From: Alphaproteobacteria bacterium MarineAlpha3_Bin2 | Lineage (GTDB): Bacteria; Pseudomonadota; Alphaproteobacteria; Rhodospirillales; Casp-alpha2 | Length of the DNA: 47,702 nucleotides | Direction: 5' to 3' | Assembly (NCBI GenBank): GCA_002938315.1 | Contig: PTLL01000010.1 | Coordinates: 1-47,702 of the forward strand | Part shown: positions 19,552-27,510 of the stretch, in pieces | Numbering within the stretch: the first letter of the stretch is position 1 | How the letters are laid out: each line of letters starts with the position of its first letter | Translations under genes and position numbers: made by a program | Notes under the pieces: model-generated | What the model saw: the letters and a program-made list of their open reading frames with translations, nothing else | Database searches by the model: none | Told to the model about the DNA's origin: nothing

Positions 19552-19671
19552 TGATCCGCCATATATGATTAAAAACCGCAGAAGTCCGGGCTATTTAACC
19601 CCTTCGCACGTGCACAATAAAACGAAGGAAACCCGAGGTCAAGCGGGGTTCGTATACAATGTAGCCTGGCC

Positions 19672-20235
19672 CTAACGGTGCGCGCCGGGCACCCACAGGA
19701 CGTCGTTTTGGCCGCCATCGTTGACGTGCCGGGCGAGAACGAACAGGTGATCGGATAACCGGTTGGCGTATTGTATGGCCATCGGGTTGACGGCCTCGGT
19801 TTCCGCCAGCGCACAAATCAGCCGCTCACCGCGTCTTACCACGGTGCGAGCCATGTGCAGCCAGGCGGCGATCTCGTTTCCGCCGGGCAGGATGAAAGAC
19901 GTCAGCGGCTCCAAATCGGCATTCAATTCATCGATCTCGGCCTCCAGGCGGGCAACCTGATCCTCGCTGATGCGCAACGAGGTGTCATTGCCGCCCTCGT
20001 CTTGGGGCCGGCAGAGATCGGCGCCGAGGTCGAACAGGTCGTTTTGGATGCGGCTCAGCATGGCATCGACCTTATCGTCGGCGTTGAGCCGGGCCAGGCC
20101 GATGATGGCGTTGGCCTCATCGGCGGTGCCGTAGGCCTGGACGCGGACGTCGTTTTTGCCGACGCGCTGACCGCCGCCTAGCGACGTTTGCCCTTTATCA
20201 CCGCCGCGGGTGTAAATTTTATCAAGTTTCACCAT
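19672..20235 (-). CDS. Cob(I)yrinic acid a,c-diamide adenosyltransferase, PduO type
   Basis: The 187-residue PduO-type ATP:corrinoid adenosyltransferase attaches the 5'-deoxyadenosyl group of ATP to cob(I)alamin to make coenzyme B12. The start KIYTRGGDKGQTSLGGGQRV is the ATP-binding N-terminus; AYGTADEANAIIGLAR, FILPGGNEIAAWLHMARTVVRRGERL and QYANRLSDHLFVLARHVN are the corrin- and ATP-site helices. The ATG at 20235 fits these motifs; longer upstream reading frame is not needed. It follows the HIG1-like gene by 35 nt. Its product supplies AdoCbl for NrdJ, encoded elsewhere in this window. Confidence 0.95.
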   Translation of the reverse strand: MVKLDKIYTRGGDKGQTSLGGGQRVGKNDVRVQAYGTADEANAIIGLARLNADDKVDAMLSRIQNDLFDLGADLCRPQDEGGNDTSLRISEDQVARLEAEIDELNADLEPLTSFILPGGNEIAAWLHMARTVVRRGERLICALAETEAVNPMAIQYANRLSDHLFVLARHVNDGGQNDVLWVPGAHR

Positions 20236-20270
20236 GGGCCTTGGTTCGTTTCGTTGGGGCTCATTTGGTT

Positions 20271-20468
20271 TCAAGCGACTGCAAGATAAACCATTAACGC
20301 CAAGATGGCGACGGAGATGCCTTGCAGGATGACCCTGGCCCGCATCAGGTGGTTGGCATGGCGGAGATAGAAATCCCCGTGGACGCCAAAGGAAATGACG
20401 CCGATCGCCAACACCGCCACCGTGGCGAACATGGCGAACCCAAGAAGATAGGGAAGAACGGAATCCAT
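20271..20468 (-). CDS. HIG1-like twin-transmembrane small protein
   Basis: The 65-residue protein has two membrane helices (about residues 6-27 and 46-64) separated by the HIG1-type loop NHLMRARVILQG. HIG1 domain proteins in mitochondria associate with cytochrome c oxidase and respiratory supercomplexes; the bacterial role is inferred at most. It is the promoter-proximal gene of the adenosyltransferase pair, an association seen in many alphaproteobacteria, and is divergent from the RraA-like gene. Confidence 0.88.
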   Translation of the reverse strand: MDSVLPYLLGFAMFATVAVLAIGVISFGVHGDFYLRHANHLMRARVILQGISVAILALMVYLAVA

Positions 20469-20537
20469 TTGCCTGATATAGTCCCATATCGGCTAAGGGT
20501 CATTGATAAACGTCAATTTAACGGACCAACGTGCACC

Positions 20538-21251
20538 ATGGACGATGATATCTTTCAGGGCCTCGGCGCCATCAGCACCGCCACCATTACCATGCAGCTG
20601 TTGAAACGCGGCATCCGCAATGTCTCCATGGCCGGCATCAGGCCCCTGAACGACCCCGTGCAACGGATTTTGGGTCCCGCCTATACGCTCCGCTACGTGC
20701 CGTTGCGTGAAGACCTGTCGACGCCGGAGGTCCTGGGCGGCGCCGATTACCCGCCGCGTTTGGCCATCGAACAGGCGCCGGAAGGTAGCGTGCTGGTCAT
20801 TGACGGCCGTGGCCGCGACGATATTGCCGTGTTGGGTGACCAGTTGACTGAACGGCTGAAAATAAGAGGCGTCGCCGGCGTCGTGTCGGACGGCGGCATC
20901 CGTGATTGTGCGCAATCCGTCGCCGTTGGCCTGGCGCTGTATGCCGCCGGCCCGGCGGCACCGGCCAGCGTTGCCGGCCACGCCGCGGCTGACCTCGAGA
21001 CCCCGATTGCGTGTGGCGGCGTCGCCGTGATTCCCAGAGACATCATTGCCGGCGATGGCGACGGCGTCGTCGTCATCCCACAGGCGCTCGCCGCCGAGGT
21101 CGCCAGGGACGGGCTTGAGCAGGAACGCTATGAGCGTTTCGCCAAGCTAAAGATCCAGGAAGGACGCCCGGCGCGCGGCCTCTATCCGCCCAACGAAGAC
21201 ACCAAGGCCGAATACGCGAAATGGGTGGAAGATGGTGAGCCGGAAGGGTGA
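20538..21251 (+). CDS. RraA-family protein (aldolase-like)
   Basis: The 237-residue product belongs to the RraA/HMG-aldolase family: MDDDIFQGLGAISTATITMQLLKRGIRN, then SVLVIDGRGRDDIAVLGDQLTERLKIRGVAGVVSDGGIRDC with the conserved Arg-Asp of the metal/substrate site near residue 120, then GVAVIPRDIIAGDGDGVVVIP. Members act as 4-hydroxy-4-methyl-2-oxoglutarate or oxaloacetate-type aldolases/decarboxylases, or as RNase E inhibitors; this one is longer than RraA itself (about 160), which favours an enzyme. The ATG at 20538 is chosen; the frame is open upstream. It is followed by a PhyH-type gene 67 nt on, possibly one transcript. Confidence 0.88.
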   Translation: MDDDIFQGLGAISTATITMQLLKRGIRNVSMAGIRPLNDPVQRILGPAYTLRYVPLREDLSTPEVLGGADYPPRLAIEQAPEGSVLVIDGRGRDDIAVLGDQLTERLKIRGVAGVVSDGGIRDCAQSVAVGLALYAAGPAAPASVAGHAAADLETPIACGGVAVIPRDIIAGDGDGVVVIPQALAAEVARDGLEQERYERFAKLKIQEGRPARGLYPPNEDTKAEYAKWVEDGEPEG

Positions 21252-21318
21252 GGTGGATTTTTTTACCCCCAATATCCTTGGGTAGTGTAAAGAAGACCGA
21301 TCATTGGAGAATGTTTTG

Positions 21319-22119
21319 ATGCCCTTAAGCGATAAAGAACTGAAACAATTTGATGAGGAAGGATATGTATTCTTCCCAGGCAAATTTTCTCCAGAAGAAG
21401 CGGCATTGCTGAAACAGGAAGCAGAGACCGTCTATGCCATGGATCGCAAAGAGGTCTGGCGGGAAAGCTCTGGTGTCGCCCGGACGGCGTTTGCCGCCCA
21501 CCGCTACAATGAAGGTTTCCGTCGTTTGGGGGCCCACCCACGGCTGATCAAGCCGGTCGAACAGGTTATAGGCGGCCCCGTCTACATGCACCAATACAAA
21601 GTGAACGCCAAAGCGGCATTTGACGGCGAAGTCTGGCAGTGGCACCAGGACTATGGCACTTGGAAACGGGACGACGAAATGCCGGAACCGCGGGCCATGA
21701 ATATTGCCGTCTTTCTGGATGATGTGACCGCGGCCAATGGTCCGCTGCTGTTTATTCCGGGCAGCCACAAGATGGGCGTCATCGACGCCGGCCATGACTT
21801 GGAAACGACGTCTTACCCGCTCTGGACTCTAGACCGGGACAAGGTGGCTGAGTTGGCCGAGCGGGGTGGCTGCGTTGCGCCCACGGGTGTCGCCGGCAGT
21901 ATGGTGATGTTCTCCTCGCTGCTGGTTCATGCGAGCCCCGCCAACATCTCCCCGCTCGACCGTACCATCGCCTATTTGTCGCTTTGTCACGTCGATAACC
22001 ACATCCGGGCGTATAATCGCGAGGAGTGGATCGCGCACCGGGATTTCACCCCCATCGAAGCCTTGAAAGATGATTGCCTAGCCGAACTCGTCGCCGAACG
22101 TCAGCACGCCGCAGAGTAA
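21319..22119 (+). CDS. Phytanoyl-CoA dioxygenase (PhyH)-family protein
   Basis: A non-heme Fe(II)/2-oxoglutarate dioxygenase of 266 residues. The HxD motif is in WQWHQDYGTWKRDD near residue 111, followed by MPEPRAMNIAVFLDDVTAANGPLLFIPGSHK, and the distal His is in SSLLVHASPANISPLDRTIAYLS near 203, with the 2-oxoglutarate Arg nearby. The middle block resembles EctD-like and amino-acid hydroxylases, but no ectoine genes are present and the substrate is unknown. ATG 21319 follows GGAGAA with good spacing; a TTG at 21304 is in frame. A 6-bp hairpin (22123-22139) follows the stop. Confidence 0.88.
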   Translation: MPLSDKELKQFDEEGYVFFPGKFSPEEAALLKQEAETVYAMDRKEVWRESSGVARTAFAAHRYNEGFRRLGAHPRLIKPVEQVIGGPVYMHQYKVNAKAAFDGEVWQWHQDYGTWKRDDEMPEPRAMNIAVFLDDVTAANGPLLFIPGSHKMGVIDAGHDLETTSYPLWTLDRDKVAELAERGGCVAPTGVAGSMVMFSSLLVHASPANISPLDRTIAYLSLCHVDNHIRAYNREEWIAHRDFTPIEALKDDCLAELVAERQHAAE

Positions 22120-22180
22120 CGACGGCTTATCTAAAGCCGAAATCTCCGCCGCTATTCAGGTCAATCCATCGAGCACGGCA

Positions 22181-22336
22181 ATGGAAAAACTAAAACCGAA
22201 ACTGGAGGCCGAACTGCCCGCCGGCGCCTTGGTGCTGCCCAACACCTTCGCGGTTCGCGGCTGGGACCCTATTGAGGTCAGGACCGCGCCTGACGTCCAC
22301 GCAAGCCAGGTCTATCTGTACCGGGTCGGGGATTAA
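22181..22336 (+). pseudogene. Probable C-terminal remnant of a SAM-dependent methyltransferase
   Basis: A 51-codon frame reads MEKLKPKLEAELPAG, ALVLPNTFAVRGWDPIEVRT and HASQVYLYRVGD. This resembles the last strands of class I methyltransferases, where a helix ending in LPAG or LKPG leads to VVSNTF and a final VYLYR. The frame stays open back to the PhyH stop, but no AdoMet-binding motif exists upstream. I infer a decayed or transferred gene end; a free-standing small protein is possible. It ends 2 nt from the convergent pepP stop. Confidence 0.45.
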
Positions 22337-22338
22337 GG

Positions 22339-24144
22339 TTAGGAAAGCGGCGCGGTCACGTCCTTTAGCCATGCCGCCGTCGCCTTGTCGACCAGCGGTC
22401 CGATTTCCTCCGCCACCCTGGCGTGGTAGGCGTCGACCCAGGCGATTTCGTCGCCGGTCATCAAGTCCAAGTCGATCAGCGTCCGGTCGAGAGGCGCCAG
22501 GGTCAAGGTTTCGAATTCCAGCATCTTTTCATCCGGTTCGGCGGTTTTGACGGTGACCAGGTTTTCGATGCGGATACCATAGGCCCCGGTCTCGTAATAC
22601 CCGGGCTCATTAGACACCACCATGCCGGGCTCCAAGGCGACGCGGTTGGGGTGTTTGGAAATTCGCTGCGGCCCCTCGTGGACGCCTAAGTAGTGGCCGA
22701 CGCCATGACCGGTGCCGTGTTCGTAATCCAACCCGTCGGCCCATAAGGCGCGCCGGGCCAGGATGTCCAGTTGGCTGCCGGCAGTGCCTTCCGGGAAGCG
22801 GGCGGTGGCCAGGGCGATGTGGCCTTGCAATACCAAGGTGAAATGACGCCGCATGTTGTCACTGGGCTTGCCGATGGCGACGGTGCGGGTGACGTCGGTG
22901 GTACCGTCTAGGTATTGCGCGCCGGAATCGACCAGGTACAGGTTTCCATCGGTCAGCGGACTGTCGGTGTCTTCGCTGACCCGGTAATGAACGATGGCGC
23001 CGTGGGCCCCGGCGCCGGAAATGGTCGGGAAGCTTAAGCCCTGGAAATGGTCATTGTCGCGGCGAAGGGATTCCAATTTATCGGCGGCGCTGGCCTCGGT
23101 GATTCCGCCATGCGGGGCTTCGGCTTCCAGCCAGGCCAGAAACCGGGTTAACGAGGCGCCGTCGCGGCGATGGGCGGCGCGGATACCGTCCAGTTGCGCC
23201 GCCGTTTTCCTGGCTTTCGGCAATTGGCAGGGGTCGTCGCCGGCATTAACGGCGGCGCCTGACGTTTTTAAACGCTGGCCCACCCAGGCGGCGGCGGTTT
23301 CCGGGTCGAGGCGGACGGTTTTATGTTCCGTGCCCAATTGGTCGAGCGCATCGCCGAAGGAGTCGGGCTCCCGGCAACGGACGGCAGGGCCTAAGTGACG
23401 TTCGATTTCCGGCGACAACTTGCGCCCATCCATGAACAGATCAACGCCGCCATCGGCGTCGATAATAGCAAAAGACAGTACCACCGGCGTGAACGGCACG
23501 TCGTTGCCGCGAATGTTGAGAAGCCAGGCGATGGAATCGGTCTGGGTCAATACCGCGGTATCGATTTTTTGAGCTTTCAGGTCATCGGCGACTTGCTTCA
23601 GTTTCTCAGCAAACGATTGCCCGGCGAAAGCGTCGTCATGGATCACCACCTTTGAGGTCGGCGCCGCCGGCCGGTCTGTCCACACCGCATCGATGGGGTT
23701 GGCGGCGTCAGGCGCCAAGGCGGTCAATTCAGCCCCGGCATTTTTGCACGCCACCTGAAACCGGCTGACTTGGCCCGGCGTCAGCAGCCAGGAGTCGTAT
23801 CCCAGCTTGGCTCCGGTGGGCAGGTTCTTGGCAATCCAGGAAGTCGGGGTGACGTCGTTCAGGGGACAATGGTGGAACAAGCCCAAAGGCACTTCCGCCT
23901 CGGCCTGCAGGGTGTAGCGGCCATCGATAAAAATCGCCGCCGTGTCCCTTAATACGACGGCCAAACCCGCCGACCCGGTAAAGCCGCTGGTCCAGGCCAG
24001 CCGTTCGGATGAGGGGGCGACGTATTCGCCCTGATGTTCATCGCTGCGCGGCACGATAAACCCGTCAAGCCCAAGGCGTTCGATCTCACCACGCAGGGCC
24101 CGCAGCCGGACCGGTACATCGCTGGCATTGTTTTCTTGGGTCAT
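22339..24144 (-). CDS. pepP: Xaa-Pro aminopeptidase (M24B)
   Basis: The 601-residue metallopeptidase releases N-terminal residues preceding proline. It has the three-domain plan of long aminopeptidase P: two creatinase-like N-terminal domains (LDGFIVPRSDEHQGEYV at the start, then WLLNIRGNDVPFTP near residue 208) and a C-terminal catalytic domain. Metal ligands are visible in LVDSGAQYLDGTTDVTRTV (Asp, Asp), EHGTGHGVGHYLGVHEGP (His), NEPGYYE (Glu) and IRIENLV (Glu). It is a cytosolic enzyme, transcribed alone from the ATG at 24144. Confidence 0.95.
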   Translation of the reverse strand: MTQENNASDVPVRLRALRGEIERLGLDGFIVPRSDEHQGEYVAPSSERLAWTSGFTGSAGLAVVLRDTAAIFIDGRYTLQAEAEVPLGLFHHCPLNDVTPTSWIAKNLPTGAKLGYDSWLLTPGQVSRFQVACKNAGAELTALAPDAANPIDAVWTDRPAAPTSKVVIHDDAFAGQSFAEKLKQVADDLKAQKIDTAVLTQTDSIAWLLNIRGNDVPFTPVVLSFAIIDADGGVDLFMDGRKLSPEIERHLGPAVRCREPDSFGDALDQLGTEHKTVRLDPETAAAWVGQRLKTSGAAVNAGDDPCQLPKARKTAAQLDGIRAAHRRDGASLTRFLAWLEAEAPHGGITEASAADKLESLRRDNDHFQGLSFPTISGAGAHGAIVHYRVSEDTDSPLTDGNLYLVDSGAQYLDGTTDVTRTVAIGKPSDNMRRHFTLVLQGHIALATARFPEGTAGSQLDILARRALWADGLDYEHGTGHGVGHYLGVHEGPQRISKHPNRVALEPGMVVSNEPGYYETGAYGIRIENLVTVKTAEPDEKMLEFETLTLAPLDRTLIDLDLMTGDEIAWVDAYHARVAEEIGPLVDKATAAWLKDVTAPLS

Positions 24145-24244
24145 GGGTAGGCCACCAAGGTTTATCGGTTTCGTACGCCCTGTTTAGCAGGCCGTCCGGC
24201 GGCTGTCATCCCGGTGATATAATGGAGACTAAGCTATGCGTTTT

Positions 24245-24272
24245 GCGCAATGCTGTGGTGCAACAATTGCGC
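24245..24272. promoter_or_regulatory. Inverted repeat upstream of the DUF1127 gene
   Basis: GCGCAAT (24245-24251) and ATTGCGC (24266-24272) form a perfect 7-bp inverted repeat with a 14-nt spacer; TTGCGCAA (24243-24250) is itself a palindrome. It lies in the 235-bp gap between pepP and the DUF1127 gene, with TATAAT at 24218-24223 just upstream. An operator is possible; the regulator is unknown. Confidence 0.35.
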
Positions 24273-24379
24273 TTTATGGAATCGCCAAATGGCCTATATT
24301 ACAGGGGAATTAACGTTGACGGCGCCTGGCGAACCCTTAGAAGGGAGACCGGTCGGGATTAGAAGAAGGAGACGAGGAT

Positions 24380-24775
24380 ATGCGTAAATCTAATGACAAT
24401 AATGCGGCCCCTAATTATTTTGTTGCCTCAATGAGGACATATCAGTTGGACCCGGCAAGCGCCGAGGTATTGGCCAATAACGCCCGCCAGATTGAAATGG
24501 TTCTTTTTCTCTTCAGCATTATTAAGGGAATAGGCAATGCAATTCAGAAAGTGGGCAATGGGATCGCAACATGGATTCAAGCCAATAATACATCCCGAGA
24601 GCTGAACGCCATGCCCGATTATATCCTCGATGACATCGGCATCAGCCGCCATCAGATCGATGCCGTGGCGACCGGCAAGCTGGTGCGCGAATTGAGTAAG
24701 CCGGCCCTGGCTGAAGTTCAGCCGGTTAAAGCCGTTGCCGATGAAAATAATGTGGACACCCCCATTGCGGCATAG
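24380..24775 (+). CDS. DUF1127 (YjiS-like) protein with N-terminal extension
   Basis: The 131-residue protein has a DUF1127 motif in its second half, NTSRELNAMPDYILDDIGISRHQID near residue 75. This is a short Arg/Asp-rich two-helix module; small DUF1127 proteins affect RNA, phosphate and carbon metabolism in Rhizobiales. The N-terminal 70 residues include a mainly hydrophobic amphipathic helix (IEMVLFLFSIIKGIGNAI), unusual compared with the common 45-50 residue forms. AGAAGGAGA precedes the ATG. A hairpin terminator follows 35 nt after the stop. Confidence 0.8.
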   Translation: MRKSNDNNAAPNYFVASMRTYQLDPASAEVLANNARQIEMVLFLFSIIKGIGNAIQKVGNGIATWIQANNTSRELNAMPDYILDDIGISRHQIDAVATGKLVRELSKPALAEVQPVKAVADENNVDTPIAA

Positions 24776-24810
24776 CCGGAACGAAATAAAACGCCATTTA
24801 GGGGTTTAAA

Positions 24811-24850
24811 AAAGCGGCTTCCTCATTTTTTCGGGGGGGCCGCTTTCTTT
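24811..24850 (+). terminator. Terminator after the DUF1127 gene
   Basis: AAAGCGGC (24811-24818) pairs with GCCGCTTT (24839-24846), followed by CTTTTT. The hairpin covers the last codons of the convergent lipoprotein gene, so it is shared by both transcripts. Confidence 0.75.
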
Positions 24851-25155
24851 TTGCTGTAGCCTCGCGCCGACAAGCAGCCCTCGAACAGTCGGCGTTCATC
24901 ACGTTGGGCGTCAAAATGCGACATGTCTCGGCTCAGGGTATCGTCTCGGAACCCTGACGTTGAGGAACCACCGGCGCGTTGGCGGAACCGCTTTTCGGCT
25001 TCCCGGCGGGCTTTGAATTGGCAAGCCACCTTGTCTTTTACCCAATGATCGTTGGTACCGCCGGGCTTTTCCCAGGTGACGGGGGCGGTGGCACATGACG
25101 CCGCCAGCAGGGTGAAAAGCAGGACCAGGGGGGCCAAGGGCGGGCGGTTGTTCAT
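24823..25155 (-). CDS. Putative lipoprotein
   Basis: The 110-residue product has a lipoprotein signal: [21 protein letters not shown] with the lipobox LAASC, then a mature part beginning CATAPVTWEKPG. The mature region is charged with two further Cys (VACQFKARREAEKRF and FEGCLSARGYSKKK). The pairing of those Cys and the GTNDHW ... GCLxARGY pattern is seen in small conserved periplasmic lipoproteins of unknown function. Its ATG at 25155 shares ATGA with the tlpA stop, so it is translationally coupled to the thioredoxin-like gene. Confidence 0.8.
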   Translation of the reverse strand: MNNRPPLAPLVLLFTLLAASCATAPVTWEKPGGTNDHWVKDKVACQFKARREAEKRFRQRAGGSSTSGFRDDTLSRDMSHFDAQRDERRLFEGCLSARGYSKKKAAPPKK

Positions 25156-25751
25156 GAGGGTTTCAGGCAGCGCCGTAAAAACGCCACCACATTCTTGGAA
25201 TCCCATTCACTGATACCCTGGACGCGGCCGATTTCCAGGCCTTGCGCGTTGATCAACAACGTCATCGGCAGGCCCCGGACTTTTGAGTCCCGTAACACCT
25301 TGCCGCCTTCGTCAATATCAACCGAAAGATTTTTGATCTCGTTGACGCGGTAGAATTTCTTGACCAGTGGCACCCCCTTGCGGTCTTCGGAGATGGTGAC
25401 GACGTCAATGCCGTCGGGTTTCAGCAGAGCTTTGAGCCGGTCCAGTTGTGGCATTTCGCGCACACATGGCGCGCACCACGTTGCCCAAAAATTGAATACG
25501 ACGCCTCGCCCCAGGTGCTGTTCAAGGCGCTGCTGGTCCCCGTTGGCGTCGATAAAAGGCAGCCCGGAAACCGGGGCGGGAGGGTTTTGGGCGGTATACC
25601 CGCTGAACACATGATCGGCCCCGGCGCATTTTCCGGGTTCCGTATCGGCTAGTGGACGTGATAAGGAGACATTCACCGCCATCAACAACCCAAGCACGGT
25701 CGGGGCGGCAAGCTGAATTAACGCGGAAGGGCAAATTCTCAGGCTTTTCAA
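25152..25751 (-). CDS. TlpA-family thiol:disulfide oxidoreductase
   Basis: This 199-residue exported thioredoxin-like protein has a hydrophobic N-terminus (about residues 9-28) and the redox motif [21 protein letters not shown], followed by [21 protein letters not shown] and [16 protein letters not shown] with the cis-Pro. It reduces periplasmic disulfides, for example in cytochrome c maturation or copper handling. Start: a TTG at 25751 gives the membrane/signal segment; an ATG at 25682 would remove it. It is divergent from argH with about 40 nt between them. Confidence 0.9.
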   Translation of the reverse strand: MKSLRICPSALIQLAAPTVLGLLMAVNVSLSRPLADTEPGKCAGADHVFSGYTAQNPPAPVSGLPFIDANGDQQRLEQHLGRGVVFNFWATWCAPCVREMPQLDRLKALLKPDGIDVVTISEDRKGVPLVKKFYRVNEIKNLSVDIDEGGKVLRDSKVRGLPMTLLINAQGLEIGRVQGISEWDSKNVVAFLRRCLKPS

Positions 25752-25791
25752 GGTTTGGAGTCTTTCTGGTATATCGATTAGGTTTTATACG

Positions 25792-27210
25792 ATGGCTGAC
25801 AATTCAAAAAAGTCCGGTACACATTCCGGGGCCAGTAAAATTTGGGGCGGCCGGTTCGCCGGCGGCCCCGCTGATATCATGCAAAAAATCAATGCCTCCA
25901 TTGGTTTCGACTGGCGCCTGTATGCCCAGGATATCGCCGCTTCGAAAGCCCATGCGGCGATGCTGGCCAAGACCGGCATCATATCCGATGACGATGGCAA
26001 AGCCATCGCAAAGGGTCTGGGTGCCATTGCCGATGAAATCGAAAACGGCGAATTCGATTTCAAACAAGAATTGGAGGACATTCACATGAATATCGAATCA
26101 CGCCTCGGTGAACTGATCGGCGACGCCGCCGGACGCCTGCACACGGCCCGGTCGCGCAACGACCAGGTCGCCACCGATTTCAGGCTTTGGGTGCGTGAGG
26201 CTCTGGTCGACCTGGATGCCGCCCTCAAGGGGCTGCAGGCGGCGTTGATCGATCGCGCCCAGGAACACGCCGGAACCGCCATGCCAGGCTTTACCCATTT
26301 ACAATCGGCGCAGCCGGTGACGCTCGGCCATCATCTGCTGGCCTATGTGGAAATGCTGGGTCGTGACCGGGGCCGTGCCGCAGATTGTTTGATACGGCTG
26401 AACGAGTCTCCATTGGGCGCCGCGGCGCTAGCGGGCACGTCGTTTCCCATTGACCGGGCGATGACGGCATCCGCGCTCGGCTTTAACCGGCCGATGGCGA
26501 ATTCCCTGGACGCTGTTTCGGACCGGGACTTCGCCTTGGAATTTCTCAGTCTAGCGGCAATCCTGGGCGTGCATCTATCACGACTTGCCGAAGAGATCGT
26601 GCTTTGGTGTTCCAGTCCATTCGCTTATGCTCAGATGTCTGATGGGTTTTCCACTGGCAGTTCGATCATGCCGCAGAAACGCAACCCCGACGCCGCCGAA
26701 TTGGTGCGGGCCAAGGCGGGTGGCTTGATCGGCGCCCTTAGCGCCCTGATGGTTGTGATGAAAGGGTTGCCGTTGGCCTATGGCAAGGACATGCAGGAAG
26801 ATAAGGTGCCGGTGTTCGAATCCGCCGATACCCTGGCCTTGTGTATCGCCGCGATGACCGGGATGGTGGCCGAGGCCAGTTTCGATGCGGACCGGATGAA
26901 GGCGGATGCCGGCAAGGGCTACGCCACCGCTACGGATTTGGCTGATTGGCTGGTGCGGGAGAAGGACCTGCCGTTCCGGGAAGCGCATCACGTCACCGGG
27001 GCGTTGGTTAAACTGGCCGAGGAAAAGACCGTCAGCTTGGAACAATTGAGCTTAGAGGATATGCAATCGGTGTCGCCCGAAATCACCGAGTCCGTTTTTG
27101 GGGTGTTGAGCGTTGAAGACGCCTTGAAAAGCCGCGACAGCTTCGGCGGCACCGCGCCGGGGCGGGTGCTGGAGGCGGTCGCCGAGGCCCGCAAAAGGTT
27201 TTTGGGCTGA
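25792..27210 (+). CDS. argH: Argininosuccinate lyase
   Basis: The last enzyme of arginine synthesis, cleaving argininosuccinate to arginine and fumarate. The 472-residue protein shows [22 protein letters not shown] at the start, [39 protein letters not shown] near 95, [12 protein letters not shown]-type sequence near 162, and the signature [22 protein letters not shown] near 290. It is in the fumarase/aspartase superfamily and acts in the cytosol as a tetramer. Its TGA overlaps the next ATG by 1 nt. Confidence 0.98.
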   Translation: MADNSKKSGTHSGASKIWGGRFAGGPADIMQKINASIGFDWRLYAQDIAASKAHAAMLAKTGIISDDDGKAIAKGLGAIADEIENGEFDFKQELEDIHMNIESRLGELIGDAAGRLHTARSRNDQVATDFRLWVREALVDLDAALKGLQAALIDRAQEHAGTAMPGFTHLQSAQPVTLGHHLLAYVEMLGRDRGRAADCLIRLNESPLGAAALAGTSFPIDRAMTASALGFNRPMANSLDAVSDRDFALEFLSLAAILGVHLSRLAEEIVLWCSSPFAYAQMSDGFSTGSSIMPQKRNPDAAELVRAKAGGLIGALSALMVVMKGLPLAYGKDMQEDKVPVFESADTLALCIAAMTGMVAEASFDADRMKADAGKGYATATDLADWLVREKDLPFREAHHVTGALVKLAEEKTVSLEQLSLEDMQSVSPEITESVFGVLSVEDALKSRDSFGGTAPGRVLEAVAEARKRFLG

Positions 27211-27470
27211 TGCAATTGATCATGGTTCGCAAAGGGATGATGGCTTTGGTGCTGGGCGCCGGCGTGATGTTGTTGACTGCCTGCGGGATTAAGTCGTCGC
27301 CGGAAATTCCAAGCGGCGGCGTTTTTCCGCGCCAGTACCCGGCCCCCGGCCCGCAAACCCAAACGTCGTCGCCAGCGCCTTCGACGGCGCCTGCAGAGAA
27401 GACTAAGGACGGAGCACGTTCGCCGCTGGGCTTCCCTTTGGAATATCCCAACCGGCCTTCCTATAACTAA
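27210..27470 (+). CDS. lptM: Small lipoprotein of LptM (YifL) type
   Basis: The 86-residue product has a lipoprotein signal with a lipobox in MLLTACGIK near residue 25, then a proline-rich tail ending SPLGFPLEYPNRPSYN. The position between argH and lysA is that of yifL/lptM, whose product helps mature the LPS translocon LptD in enterobacteria. Assignment rests on this synteny and the CGxKxxP start of the mature form. ATG 27210 overlaps the argH TGA (TGATG); an ATG at 27222 is also possible. Confidence 0.78.
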   Translation: MQLIMVRKGMMALVLGAGVMLLTACGIKSSPEIPSGGVFPRQYPAPGPQTQTSSPAPSTAPAEKTKDGARSPLGFPLEYPNRPSYN

Positions 27471-27510
27471 ACCGGTTTCTACTATCCGGTCATAAACACA
27501 GATTTTCGAC

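Noticed and set aside
22123-22139. 6-bp hairpin CGGCTT/AAGCCG after the PhyH gene as a terminator
   Set aside because: No T-run follows and the stem is short, so it is not called a terminator.
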